64,000 nt of DNA from Daedaleopsis sinensis. Its lineage: Eukaryota > Basidiomycota > Agaricomycetes > Polyporales > Polyporaceae. Position numbers and translations under genes: made by a program. Positions 24,275 through 34,893 of this stretch are shown here, piece after piece (position 1 is the stretch's first letter; each line of letters begins with the position of its first letter). The notes beneath the pieces are model-generated. The model had not been told where the DNA came from. It searched no databases and saw only the letters and a program-made list of their open reading frames with translations. The DNA is taken from the NCBI GenBank assembly GCA_033807695.1, contig CM066307.1, forward strand, positions 3,534,001-3,598,000, read 5' to 3'.

Positions 24275-27200
24275 ATGGCGCCCTTCGACGACTGGAACAA
24301 GATTGACGAAGAAGAGGATGAAGAGCTCCAGGACGGCTCGGTACGTCGTATACGAGTCTCAGTACTGCTGACTATGGAAACTGAACGCGTACTAGCTGTA
24401 CGAAGGAAAGAGGGATGTGATCCTCTTCGCCATTGACTGTTCGCCATCTATGCTTGAGTTGTACGAAGACCCCCGCTACGAGGACGTGCAGACATGCAAG
24501 CTCTTCGTCGCTCTAGAGTCAGCAATGCAAATTCAGAAAAAGAAAGTGCTCGTGGGACCTAACGATGCCGTTGGCATCATGCTCTTCAACACGGTGAGTC
24601 AGCTTGTGCAGCTCGTTCCCACCAACTACGTTCCTCATGGTTGCGGCACCAGACACGAAGGAACGAAAGTGGCACGGCGGGTGCGGATATCAAGAAAGGC
24701 ACGTTTGTATACCAGCCTATTGCCACCGTCGACGCTCCGAAGGTTATGGAGCTTGTGAAGTTGCTGGATGGTGAGTCGGCCGCATTCCCCGCGGATTGAG
24801 TAGCCTAACCACGCGGGCGCCGCAGAATCTCGAGAGAACCCTGAGGGTCTCAGTGAGAGCTTTCCTCCAATGAAAGACAAGCGAGTGCCTGTTGGAGACG
24901 TGTTCACGAGTTGCAACTGGGTCATGCGTGACGGGTATGGCACTTTCTCCTCAAGGGTGACAGAACCCTAACTCTCCTGAGGATGTAGTGCGCCGAAGAC
25001 CGCAACCAAGCGCATCTTCTACATCACAGACGAAGATAACCCGCACCCTGGCGCAGCGAGCTCCAGGTTGATAACGTCTGCTCGTACGACGCTCATCGTA
25101 AGTCGTGTCTGTGCCGTCAAGAGAAGCATTCGCTCATCCGTGTTTCAGGACCTCGTGCAAGCTGGGATCACCGTTGAACCTTTCTTCATAAACACTGAAG
25201 AAAAACCTTTTGATCCTTCAATATTCTATTCTGTGAGTATCAGTGCCCAGTCAGACTTGGTAACTTGGTGGCTGACAGCTCACGATTTCCAGTCTGTCCT
25301 CCTAGCGACGAACCTTACCGACCCAGATGATTTTGGAGAGGATGGTGAAGCACCCATACTCCCGGAGTCCATTTCGATAGGTCGGATAGAGGAGCTGCTG
25401 CAACAGATGCGATTCCACGAAGTGCCAAAGAGAGCTTTGTTCAGTGTGCCATTTACACTCGCCCCCAATTTCGTCATAGGCGTCAAAGGGTAACTCCTTG
25501 ATTGTGACAGCTCGTGGACGACGCCACACTGAATGCTAACCCTGCTCATCAGTTATGGTTTGATCACTGAACAAAAGAGGGGAGCCTACCGGTACTTTGC
25601 CGATCTCGCCGACAGGATGGAGGTCGTGAGTTCGCGTACGGCTTACGTCGACGAGGTTTGTCGTTTGCGCCGTACATCCGCGGGATGCCAACGCTAACCC
25701 CACGGTCACGACGCAGGAACACGAAGCGGAGGCAGAGAAACCACAGATACTATTCGGAATGGATCTCGGTGCTCCGTCGGCCCCAGCTGACGAGGATGGC
25801 GAAGAAACGAAGGAGGCGGAGGTAGGAGTTCGTTCGGTACCGCTCGGCAGTCGGGTCTTCTACACCGCAGACGAAGTGCGCTCGTTCCGCACCATCGGTC
25901 TCGAGCCTGGTATGTCCCAAGTTGTCTGCGACAGAGATGGCCCGAGCATTCATTTGACCGCATGGTTAGGTATCAAGCTCCTGGGTTTCAAGAGCCGTAA
26001 AGAGCTAGCGTTCGAAGACAACATCAAGCATTCAGTCTTCATCTACCCCGACGAGATGGTAGGCGTGCTCGGTGGCAGTCGTCCTAGAACTCAACTCATG
26101 TTCCAGTAAAATTTTGGGGCACGCCCTTTGCTAGACATATGCTGGGAGCAAGCGCACATTCACGGCACTCCTCCGGACGATGATCTCCAAGAAGAAGATT
26201 GCCATCGCCCTCGCCCTCACCCGTCGTAATGCGTCTCCCATCTTCTGCGCAGTGCTCCCGCAGGTACGTGCCCGCCCGACTAACTTATCGCCAATATACC
26301 CCCGCATGGCAGATCCCCCCGGGGCTTTCAAACACGCTCTGCTCATGTGATGACAGGCACTGACCGCCCGCACCCCGCAGGAAGAGAAAGTGGACGAGAG
26401 CGGCTGGCGAGAGCCGCCGGGTTTCCATCTAATCCCGTTGCCTTTCGCCGATGACATCCGGGCCGCGCCTGTGGAGAAGGCCTTCCGAGGTACGAGCCCA
26501 ATCTTCATGCTGGTCACGGGCTCACGTACCGATCGCTGCTCTCCTGACATTCACGGTCCGCTATCGCTTGCGTCGCAACCCAATCTCTGCCGTTACCCGT
26601 GTCTGCAATATCCGCGGAAACCTTGCCTCTGGTACGCAGCGTCGGACGAAGTCAAGGACGCGGCACGCGCGTGGATTGACAAACTCAACGTCAAGAACGG
26701 GTCGTATCCACCCGACTCGTATCCAAACCCTGGTGAGCCGCCGACGCACATCCCCCTACCTAACCCTTGGGCTCTCCTTCTGACGTCCGATCGTGCGCCT
26801 CTATTTACGGCAAACTCCCATGTTCCTCCTCCAGCCCTTGCCTATCACAATGCGCAACTGGAAGCCAGTGCGTTCCGCGAAGAATTCGACGAGGATTCCT
26901 TCGAGGACCTGACGGAGCCGAAGTATGACATGATCCACAAGGTCAGGACCCGCCCCTGCTCCCCCGTTCGAAACTAGCATTCACGTAATAGGGAAAACTA
27001 TCTTGCCGCTCCCTCTCCCATTCCGGTGGAACCTTTCTCTATCGCTGACATCGGTCGCCGACACAGCGGGCAGGCCAGCTGATGAAGGTGTGGAAGCAAG
27101 CCCTCCAAGAAGACGAATCGGCCAACATCGTTGCCGCGCCTGTAGCGGGGACGAAACGCAAAGCGGTCAGTATCCATGCGCCACCGCCGCATCTCCAGTG

Positions 27201-27974
27201 CCTGACCAGCATCTTTGCATGTTTACATTGCGGCACAACACGATACTCACGTACCCAGGACGTGAGCGTGGACGAGGCCGAAATTCGCAGCAAGTACGAA
27301 GCCGGCACCCTTGCCAAGGTGAGTGCATGCGACCTCGCTTGTCCTCATCCCTATCCCCATCTCCACCCATCCCCATCCCCCGCCCCGGTTCCCAAGCCCA
27401 TGCCCCGACCGCCATTAGTCCATGCATGTCCAAAGGCTATGGCTCCGGGATCCCCGATGCTCTCCGCCCGCTCTTTGCTATTTTCTCCACACCCCGGCCC
27501 CTGCTGACCTGCTGCGTTTGCGTGTCTACAGCTCCGTGTCGACCAACTGAAGGTTCGTCCATATCACTTTCCCCACTCTCGGCTCCGGCTCCCCGTCCAC
27601 CCATGTGACGCCAGCGGCCGCGACGTCGTGTGTGCGCACACACCGTTTCCGTGCTCCGGCGCTGCCCTGCGCGGGCTCCCCTGCCAGTCTAGCTCGGCGA
27701 GTGCGAACGGGTCGACGTCGAGAGCGCTAGCGCGAGGTGCGAGCGTGAGTGCGAGCGTGAGCTATGGCAACGCGCTCCCCGCCGTCTTCCTCTCAGGTTT
27801 CCGTCGCGACCTGATTCGTCATCCGTCATCCGCAGTCTCCGCTGGGCAGTCGACTGACAGATCTGCGTCTCCGGTTGCTCACAGGACTTCTGCAAGAGCA
27901 AAGGCCTGCCCGTCGCAGGCCGGAAGGCCGAGCTCATCGAGCGCGTGGCGGACTGGCTCGACACACACACGTAG
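24275..27974 (+). CDS. KU70: Ku70, ATP-dependent DNA helicase II subunit 1
   Basis: DNA-end-binding subunit that with Ku80 forms the ring that starts non-homologous end joining and guards telomeres; nuclear. Eighteen exons, 657 residues: 24275-24340, 24396-24593, 24653-24770, 24826-24934, 24989-25097, 25149-25232, 25293-25489, 25553-25655, 25717-25909, 25970-26058, 26135-26263, 26381-26489, 26640-26732, 26835-26941, 27067-27165, 27259-27318, 27532-27552, 27885-27974. N-terminal vWA-like domain with VILFAIDCSPSML; Ku core with KRGAYRYFADLADRM, GFKSRKEL and the TYAGSKRTF / KKKIAIALALTRRN block; C-terminal SAP DNA-binding motif at about 620-655 (LRVDQLKDFCKSKGLPVAGR). Exon 17 is just 21 nt and the intron before the last exon is 332 nt. 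The donor of exon 8 (GTTTGT at 25656) was preferred over an internal GTGAGT because it keeps SSRTAYVDE, which related proteins have. Confidence 0.93.
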
Positions 27975-30900
27975 ACGAGAGCGTTGGCCACCGGCCGTAC
28001 CCCGTATGCCATAGAAGGCAGTATTGTGTGCGTCATGCGCCCCGTGCAATGTATTCTTCCCCGGGCTTCCTTTCCCCTTCCCCGGTGCGCGCTGAGATCT
28101 GTCCGCTGTGTGTTGAGCAGAGCTCAGAGCTGGACTCGGTAAGTGTGTGTGGGCGTGTGCACGCCGCACAGCGCGGTTCCCGGTTCCCGCGACCATCGTG
28201 GCGGTCGAAGGCGAGCGAAGGTGGATTGCCTTTCCTTTACAGAACCCGGCGTTCTCGCGCGGCCAGGTGCCTGGATGCTATGGCCACAACGTAACACAGA
28301 CCGTGCCCTAGCGCTCGTCCGTCGACGGCGGAACCTGTCACAGGCGAGGCTCGGGCTGGCTCTGGGCACCCCGCAGCATATAGCAGATGACATACATATG
28401 CGTACCGTCCCCTTGTTTCCCTCCCCAGGGCCAGCGTGACAATGACGAATTCGAACGGAAGACTCGGACATGTATGGCATATGAGTTTCAGCCCCGGGCC
28501 CCCGCACCAATCTTGGCTCTCCCAGGCCCCTTTACTTAGACTCGCATCTGCACTCCCAGGGCCCGACTCCCACCGCCAGAAGAACTTACACACGTAGGTT
28601 GAAGGCTTTCGGTGCCGGCGCGCGAGGGCTGCTCGCGATCGCACCCTCGCACCGTGACCCTCGCACTCGATCTTGGGCTAATGCACATCCAGCCATTACC
28701 CAGCCAACCAGCTGACGAGCCGCGCATCGCGCACCGCACGCCAGATCTTCGAACTCCCTCGGGTCCTGTACACGATGATGTACTACATCTACATGATACA
28801 TCTCGTGCGGGACTTGGACCTGACTGCCAGTGGGACGTGGTCGGCGCTGGGAGCGCCCCGCTCGCACTTCCCACTTCCTATCTGCTACCTCCCACCTCCT
28901 CCTCCCACTGGTCCATATGCGCTGCTATACCGTTACGCAACTCCAGCGACAGCGACAGCTCTTCGGCACCGCTGCACGCGCGCGTGAGAGCGCCGCGACA
29001 TGCACATGATGCACGACCAGGACACCCGGGTCGATATCTTGGGAGTCGGGAGTCGGGAGTCCGGAACCGCGCTCGACAGGCGGGGCCGTCCAGGGCAGGG
29101 CATGGGATCGTGCGGTTCTCGATGCTGGAGCCGAAGCCCGATATCTCAGCACACACATCCAACCTGAGTGAGCAGCCCTCAGGCCTCAGGCCTCAGGGAC
29201 GAGATGGCTATGGGACTCCGGAGGTGCCACCCAGTGCCCGGATGAGTGCGCTCTCACCCACCTCCAGCCCGTCCGCAACATCAAAATGAATACCTGTCCC
29301 GCACCTGGGGATCCATGCGCACGGTAATCACTGTCGTGTCGCTGTATGTGCCCCACGCGCAATTCTCAGGCTTTCTAAAGCCTATATTCCGTGGGCCGGT
29401 TCGAGTCGCCGCTGCCAGTACAGTTACTACTAGGTGGCGATTGGCCCGGGTAGGTGCCGCGCAGGACCGTCGGGGTAATGGGCGGGCGCGCACTGGTGCC
29501 GTGCCGGGCCCTCCGCGGTGCACACCAGTACTGCAGGCGGCGAAAGCTCGCACCGATGTTCAGGTGCTCTGGGAAGGGAGAGCCCAATGGGCGTGCACTA
29601 ATTGGTCGTGGAAACGTTCAAGATCGTTGGTCGTTAGCATTGGTGGCGCGCGGGCGGGGGGCGGGTGCAGAGGTTGTATGGTTAACGGCATACGGCAAGC
29701 GACTCACGCCGGGTGTGACAGGTCCTTGCTATTACTAAGTAGTCCGGTCGGGGGCGGACTTCAGCCGCGGCCGTCCACACCTGCCTTCTTGAGCTCGAGC
29801 GGGTGGTGATTGCTGAGAGCTGATCGATCCGATGGGTTCGAGCCCGCATGTGCTTCTCGGTGCCTGTACGACTGCTACGCGAGCCGGGTTCGGAAGGGGT
29901 GGTCGTCGAGCGTGGAGCGTGGAGGTTGCGGGGGCTGGGTCGCGCGCCCCCGCAAAGATATCCGAGAATGATCCAGGTCGTATCCAAGTTCGGAGGAGTG
30001 GTGGAATGGGAGAGCGCAACTCTTGCCGCTCGAGGTCACTATGGCCAGTGCCTGGCAAGCGCAGGCGCATGAGCAGTCCGACGACCGTGCGGTGGAGCCG
30101 GTCTGCGAATTTGTAGAGCGTGACAAATTCGGGGTGTGCGGAGGGAAAGGAGGAGAGACGATCTTTTCGCAGTGACGGTCCGCAGATTGTACGTACTAAC
30201 CAACGCAGCGGCGCCGCGACGTAGTAGCCATGGTATCGGTATTCCCGACTGCCCAGGGCCCGGGGCCAGGACTGACCGGCGGAGCTGGCCTGAATGCCGC
30301 CATGAGTGGCTAAATATCGGCCTGGATCCTTTCGGTGGCTAGAAGCAAAGAACTATGACGTGCATGGAGTGTCGAAGAGACGTGGTACACGGGGAGATCG
30401 CCCAGCAGGTCACTGACCGAAATTATGCTGTTGATGTATGATGTCTAGTGACATAGTCCGAGTCGGTCGTAGGGCTATGTTCTTCGTCAAATCGTCATAG
30501 GAGACCTGTGTCGCATGTACGAATTGTCAGTGTGTCGTGCTTTAGCAATGTATGAATAGTGGGTCCATACCATTATTACCTTCGATGATTATGATTTTGG
30601 CAAGGTCAACTGTGCTAGTAGTGAGGGCCAATGAAATCCAATTCTTCATTCGTTGTCGTAGATAGACAATGAGATACGATGATCGCCGATGACGAGAGTA
30701 CTCCCTCGACCACCTTGCTACCACTGTGACGTTACCATTTTTAATGACTGTGCATTAGCGGTTAGTTTAGTTGCTAAAGTATCACACCAGTAGACTGCGG
30801 TCCGATGATCGTGTTCAGATTGTCCACGGAGGAGCACACATCCTGAGTCCCTTGCGGGAGCCAGCGAAGGACTGCCAAGTGCCAGGGGAATGGGTGGGAT

Positions 30901-31388
30901 CCGCATTGAAGACCAGGTCCACGGTGGCTGAGGACAAGACAGCGGCAGCGGATCTCGGCGAACATCCGTCCTTGGCACATGAGAGAGCGTGTGGGCTGAG
31001 ATTGCTCGACAAAATGGGATAAATGACGGTCAGACGAGCAGGAGCTCTCAGGATCCTGGGGGTCACTGTCGAGGTCGTGAGCGTTGGCCAACAAGCGTAC
31101 AGAGACCGACCGGCGCTTCAGTATGTTCGTTCTCAGGGCACGTGCGTCTAAAAGAGATAAGATAACGATTGCGCCATTATCTCATGAGCGAATTATCAGA
31201 TAACGTCATTTGCGAGCGGCCGACCGTGGTCATCTGCGCCAATCTGCGCTCTCTGTCCGCTACCACCATCCCGTTGACCTCCTCATTTGTAGATCTTCTT
31301 CTCGAGCTTTATCTCTCCAGCCACTAGTCTACTCTGGCTTACAACTCACTGCTACCTATCCCGACTGGCCTATTACTGTTAAACAGAA
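27975..31388. other. 3.4 kb gene-free stretch downstream of Ku70
   Basis: Several open frames occur (for example plus strand 28612-29289), but their composition is Pro/Ser/Arg shadow-like and no motif or splice pattern supports them. The last 250 bp hold the GATA-type sites described separately. A GGTTCGAGCCC string at about 29833 resembles a tRNA B box but has no A box. Confidence 0.45.
31153..31206. promoter_or_regulatory. Cluster of GATA-factor sites upstream of the Grx3/4-type gene
   Basis: Within 54 bp there are AGATAAGATAA (two overlapping GATAA), TTATCT (GATAA on the other strand) and ATCAGATAA at 31195-31203. The last matches the ATCWGATAA site described for fungal iron-sensing GATA repressors (Fep1/SreA class). 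It lies 186 bp before the ATG of a monothiol glutaredoxin of the family that controls those repressors. The sites are seen directly; iron regulation is inference. Confidence 0.55.
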
Positions 31389-33339
31389 ATGTCCAACTCA
31401 GCATCTCCGGCCAACTTCCACCAAGTCCAGTCACCCGAACACTTCCAAACGCTACTCTCTGAAGATCTCAGCCGTATCTCTCTCATCAACTTCTGGGCAC
31501 CATGGGCGCAGCCATGCAAGCAGATGAATGAAGTTGTGCTCGAGCTCGCCAAGAAATATCCGAATGTTTTGGTGCTCGAGGTATGTTCGTCTACCTTCAG
31601 CTCGAGCCCTTGATCAGGGTCTTGTACGCGGTGCATCGGAAGGGTCCCTTTACTTCATACTGCAGGACAGCAGACAAGCCCCAAATATCCGCCTGCGTGG
31701 TTAGTCGTCGTAGGACAACTCTCCATTCGACGACTTTCCACGCAGTCTTAGTGAAAAGGTGGGAGTAGTAGTCACCTCTTTTCTTCCATGTGAAGAGAAT
31801 AGCAACGACGATAACAATGGCTGTCTGCCTGCCGAGTGGGGGAGTCTTAATGGACGATTTTGGGGCCTTTTTCGCCTCGGAATGTGGAGATACGTCGTCC
31901 ACAAAACCTGCTTCGGTTTTGTTCGGGATCGGGCGCTTAGCGCGATCTCGAGCAACATCGCGCTTTTGCAAACACCGGGGGCATCAGGATATGTAATGTA
32001 GGGTTATACGCAGCATTTGAAGTGTAACTCGTATGGCACTAGTTTTGTTCCAGTGTTTTTGTGATAGGACACTGGGACAAAGACGAGTCACATATGAACA
32101 GCGATCACGCTGTGATTGGGATGCTACAGGTTTTTACATGGTCCGCTGCCCCGGCTGAAAAACCTTTCTGGAGGAGCTTTGCTAGTACAGGATCGGCGAT
32201 TCTGCTTTTTGAACGTCGAGACACGACGGACAAAGGTCGATGTTCCCCGCCAGAACGAGTTTAGGAGTTAGCTTTGTGACAGGACTTCAGGTCACAACGC
32301 TAGATACCAGGCTAGTTCCGGTCCTGAACAAGGCCTACGCCGTATCAGTCCCTTGTTAATAGGGCTTTATGTCGATTTGTTACTACCCCTTGTTCAGATT
32401 CCGGACCCGAACTAGCCTGGTAGCTATACTTGTGACCATTCAGTCACAAGGCTAGCTGCTAGGCTAGTTGCCCATTGCCCGTCGTGATATGGCTATTCGA
32501 TGTGGGTTTCGAGCCCTTTTCAGTGCTACACCAGTATCTGCCTCGAGAATTCGCGCGAGAATCGCCTACTCGGACCCCTCTGACTGTATGAGCGAAACCG
32601 TCACATCAGGCGTCATTGCCCGTGAAGAGTATTGGGCTTCGAACTTCTTGCTTGTGCATATTCCCCTTCGTTCCCGCTGACCGACATCCATCCCAGGTAG
32701 AAGCAGAGACCCAAGCGGACATATCAGAGTCGTTTGAAGTCGAGGCGGTACCCACATTCGTCATACTCCGCGTACGTTACGCCACCTCCTGCCCGTAACG
32801 CCTCGCTTTGCGCGTGCTGACATTGCACCCCCATACCCCCCGTTCCGTTATGACATTGTGCTTGGCATATCCAGGGACATACGCTCCTTGGCCGCATTTC
32901 CGGCGCAGACGCGCCCGCACTCACTCAGGCGCTCGCTGAACACACCCGCACGCCATCCGCCATCGCACCTCAGTCGCACACGGACCGCGCGCCCGCCGCA
33001 CCTTCCGACGCGTCGAGCGCCGGGCAGGAGAGCGAGGAGGAGCTGAACGCGCGCTTGCACGCGCTCATGGAGAAGGAGCGTGTTATGCTCTTCATGAAGG
33101 GCAACCCGGACCAGCCGCGGTGCGGGTTCTCGCGCCGGATCGTCGCGCTCCTGCGCGATCAGGGCGTCGAGTTTGGCAGCTTCGACATCCTGTCGGACGA
33201 GGGCGTTCGCGCGGGCTTGAAGGTGCTGAACAACTGGCCGACGTTCCCGCAGCTTGTTATCAACGGCGACTTTGTGGGCGGGCTGGACATCGTGCAGGAG
33301 ATGGTGGAGAACGGGGAGCTGAAGGAGATGCTGCAGTAG
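31389..33339 (+). CDS. Monothiol glutaredoxin, Grx3/4 (PICOT) type: thioredoxin-like plus CGFS glutaredoxin
   Basis: Iron-sulfur-binding protein that senses and distributes iron and partners with BolA-type proteins (family knowledge); cytosol and nucleus. Exons 31389-31580, 32697-32771, 32875-33339; 243 residues. N-terminal thioredoxin-like domain (about 10-105) with WAPWAQPCKQM, in which only Cys43 of the usual CxxC remains, as in Grx3/4. It is joined by EVEAVPTFVI and an Ala/Ser-rich linker (about 110-140) to a glutaredoxin domain with the CGFS motif (Cys172), NNWPTFPQL and GGLDIV (glutathione-binding). The first intron is 1116 nt, ten times longer than the second (103 nt), and contains the fold-back repeat at 32265. 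GATA-type sites stand upstream. Single CGFS domain length and order match yeast Grx3/Grx4. Confidence 0.95.
32265..32458. repeat. Fold-back (MITE-like) inverted repeat in the first intron of the glutaredoxin gene
   Basis: Two imperfect complementary arms, about 32265-32333 and 32389-32458, flank a loop of about 55 nt. The inner core is clear: GGCTAGTTCCGGTCCTGAACAAGG on the left in two pieces (CAGGCTAGTTCCG, CCTGAACAAGG) against CCTTGTTCAG and CGAACTAGCCTGG on the right. Pairing continues outward (GTTAGCTTTGTGAC against GTCACAAGGCTAGC). No open frame inside. The size and structure are those of a non-autonomous DNA transposon or fold-back element; target-site duplications are not certain. Confidence 0.7.
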
Positions 33340-34893
33340 TGTGGGTCGTTCTATCTGGTACTTGTGTATGATTGACTGGCGCAGCGACATTGATTGTATT
33401 TTATAATTCTCCAAGATGCGTATGGTTATGCAGGAGCTATCCCCTTGCTACTACCTTATCAGGATGAGTGTGGTCGGCAATATAGCCCGCCTCGCTGAGG
33501 TGAGTGACAATCATGTAAATGAGCTTCCTCTGTGCGGGCTGCGGTATGCTATAGCTATTGCATGACAGCTTATCCCTCACGTACAGTTAGGCGTGCCTTA
33601 GCGAGGCTGCATCTGGCTGCGTGGACGGAGTACGATCGGGTGCACCTATAAGGCTGTTAGACCCTCTTCCTCTTCTCATACCTTCCTTCTCCTCGCACGC
33701 TAAAGTTGACTATCATAGACCCACACCGAATGGAAAGATTAGGGTCTTCGATGTAAGCTCTCAAGTTCTCTGGGTCACAACACACATTATACTTACGTCC
33801 AGACGTCGTAGGGTCCTTTACTGGAGTCGGAATGTTTTTCTAGACTAACGTTGATCGAAACTCCCACGATGCGCTATAGCATGATGCAACTGAGTCGTCA
33901 GAGTCGGTCAGATCTCAGACCGCGCAGCACCTTTCCTCACCTTTCCTATCACGCTACGTATACCGTCAACGTCGACTACGACCTCGCCTTTGAAGTTCAA
34001 AAACGCGTATGCTTCGCCCAGTACATACATGTATGTTAGTCGGGAGGGCAAACAGTATTAACAGCTTTGCAGTCTCGAACATGCCACCATAGTACATATT
34101 TCAACCTGTTGACAATGACATCGTCGGGCCCGTGACAGATACATCGTGACTCAACCGCACTGGTCATAACCTTGTGTCTGAAGCAGTTGCGCTCTCGGAC
34201 TTAAGTCTCCCTCAATTGATTTCAGTATTCGAAGTTGCCGACTGTGAGACCGTGTTGCAAAAGTTGTCAATGGAGTCATGTTCAATGGCTGTCGCTCGCA
34301 AGGTGGCGGTGCTATGTGATGGACCAGCGTCTAGTCATGGTTGAACACGGCCGCATGCCACGCGTGTCTACTAGCACCACTCCTCGACCACGACCTGACA
34401 ACGACAGCCGTCGAAACCTACATCCATAGCTTAGTATACTGTGATTGCTTAGTCTATAGCCCAGTAAACTAAGGTACGTCACATTGGCTTTGCCGTTATG
34501 AATCTTTGTCGTGCCGATCGAGCAGCCACTGACTCCGATTGTGGACTATGATAGTTCCAGTAGGCTATTGTCCTCCGAATCAGTCTTTCTGAGAGATATC
34601 CCTTTCCTTTGTGCTCATCCAACTACGTGGTTCTGGCGCTGCTATATTGCATGCGATACTTTACTCCGTACTCCGCCACAACCAGTACAATCGGCACAAT
34701 CGCAGGGACAACTGGCCTTTGGCCGCTGTTCAATTGCACGGACAGAGTACGTTATGGCCATACGCACAATGGATTATGTACTAACCGCAATTTTTGCCGG
34801 CTATAGATACTAAACTTGAATCTCCGCCGGCCAGCTGCACACGCTCTAGCGCTTCTACTTGCACCCTAACCAGCCTCTCCTCACGTCTATAAA
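33340..34893. other. Gene-free stretch between the glutaredoxin and the first FunK1 gene
   Basis: Lower GC than the flanking genes. Short frames of 60-100 codons show no motif. The final tens of bases before 34894 read CTATAAAATG, a TATA-like string touching the start codon. Confidence 0.45.

Noticed and set aside
28612..29289. 225-codon open frame on the plus strand
   Set aside because: Composition rich in Pro, Ser, Arg and His typical of high-GC shadow frames; no motif, no splice support, and it overlaps similar frames on the other strand.
29790..29860. Possible tRNA (GGTTCGAGCCC resembles a B box)
   Set aside because: No A box, no anticodon stem and no acceptor stem pairing can be drawn around it.
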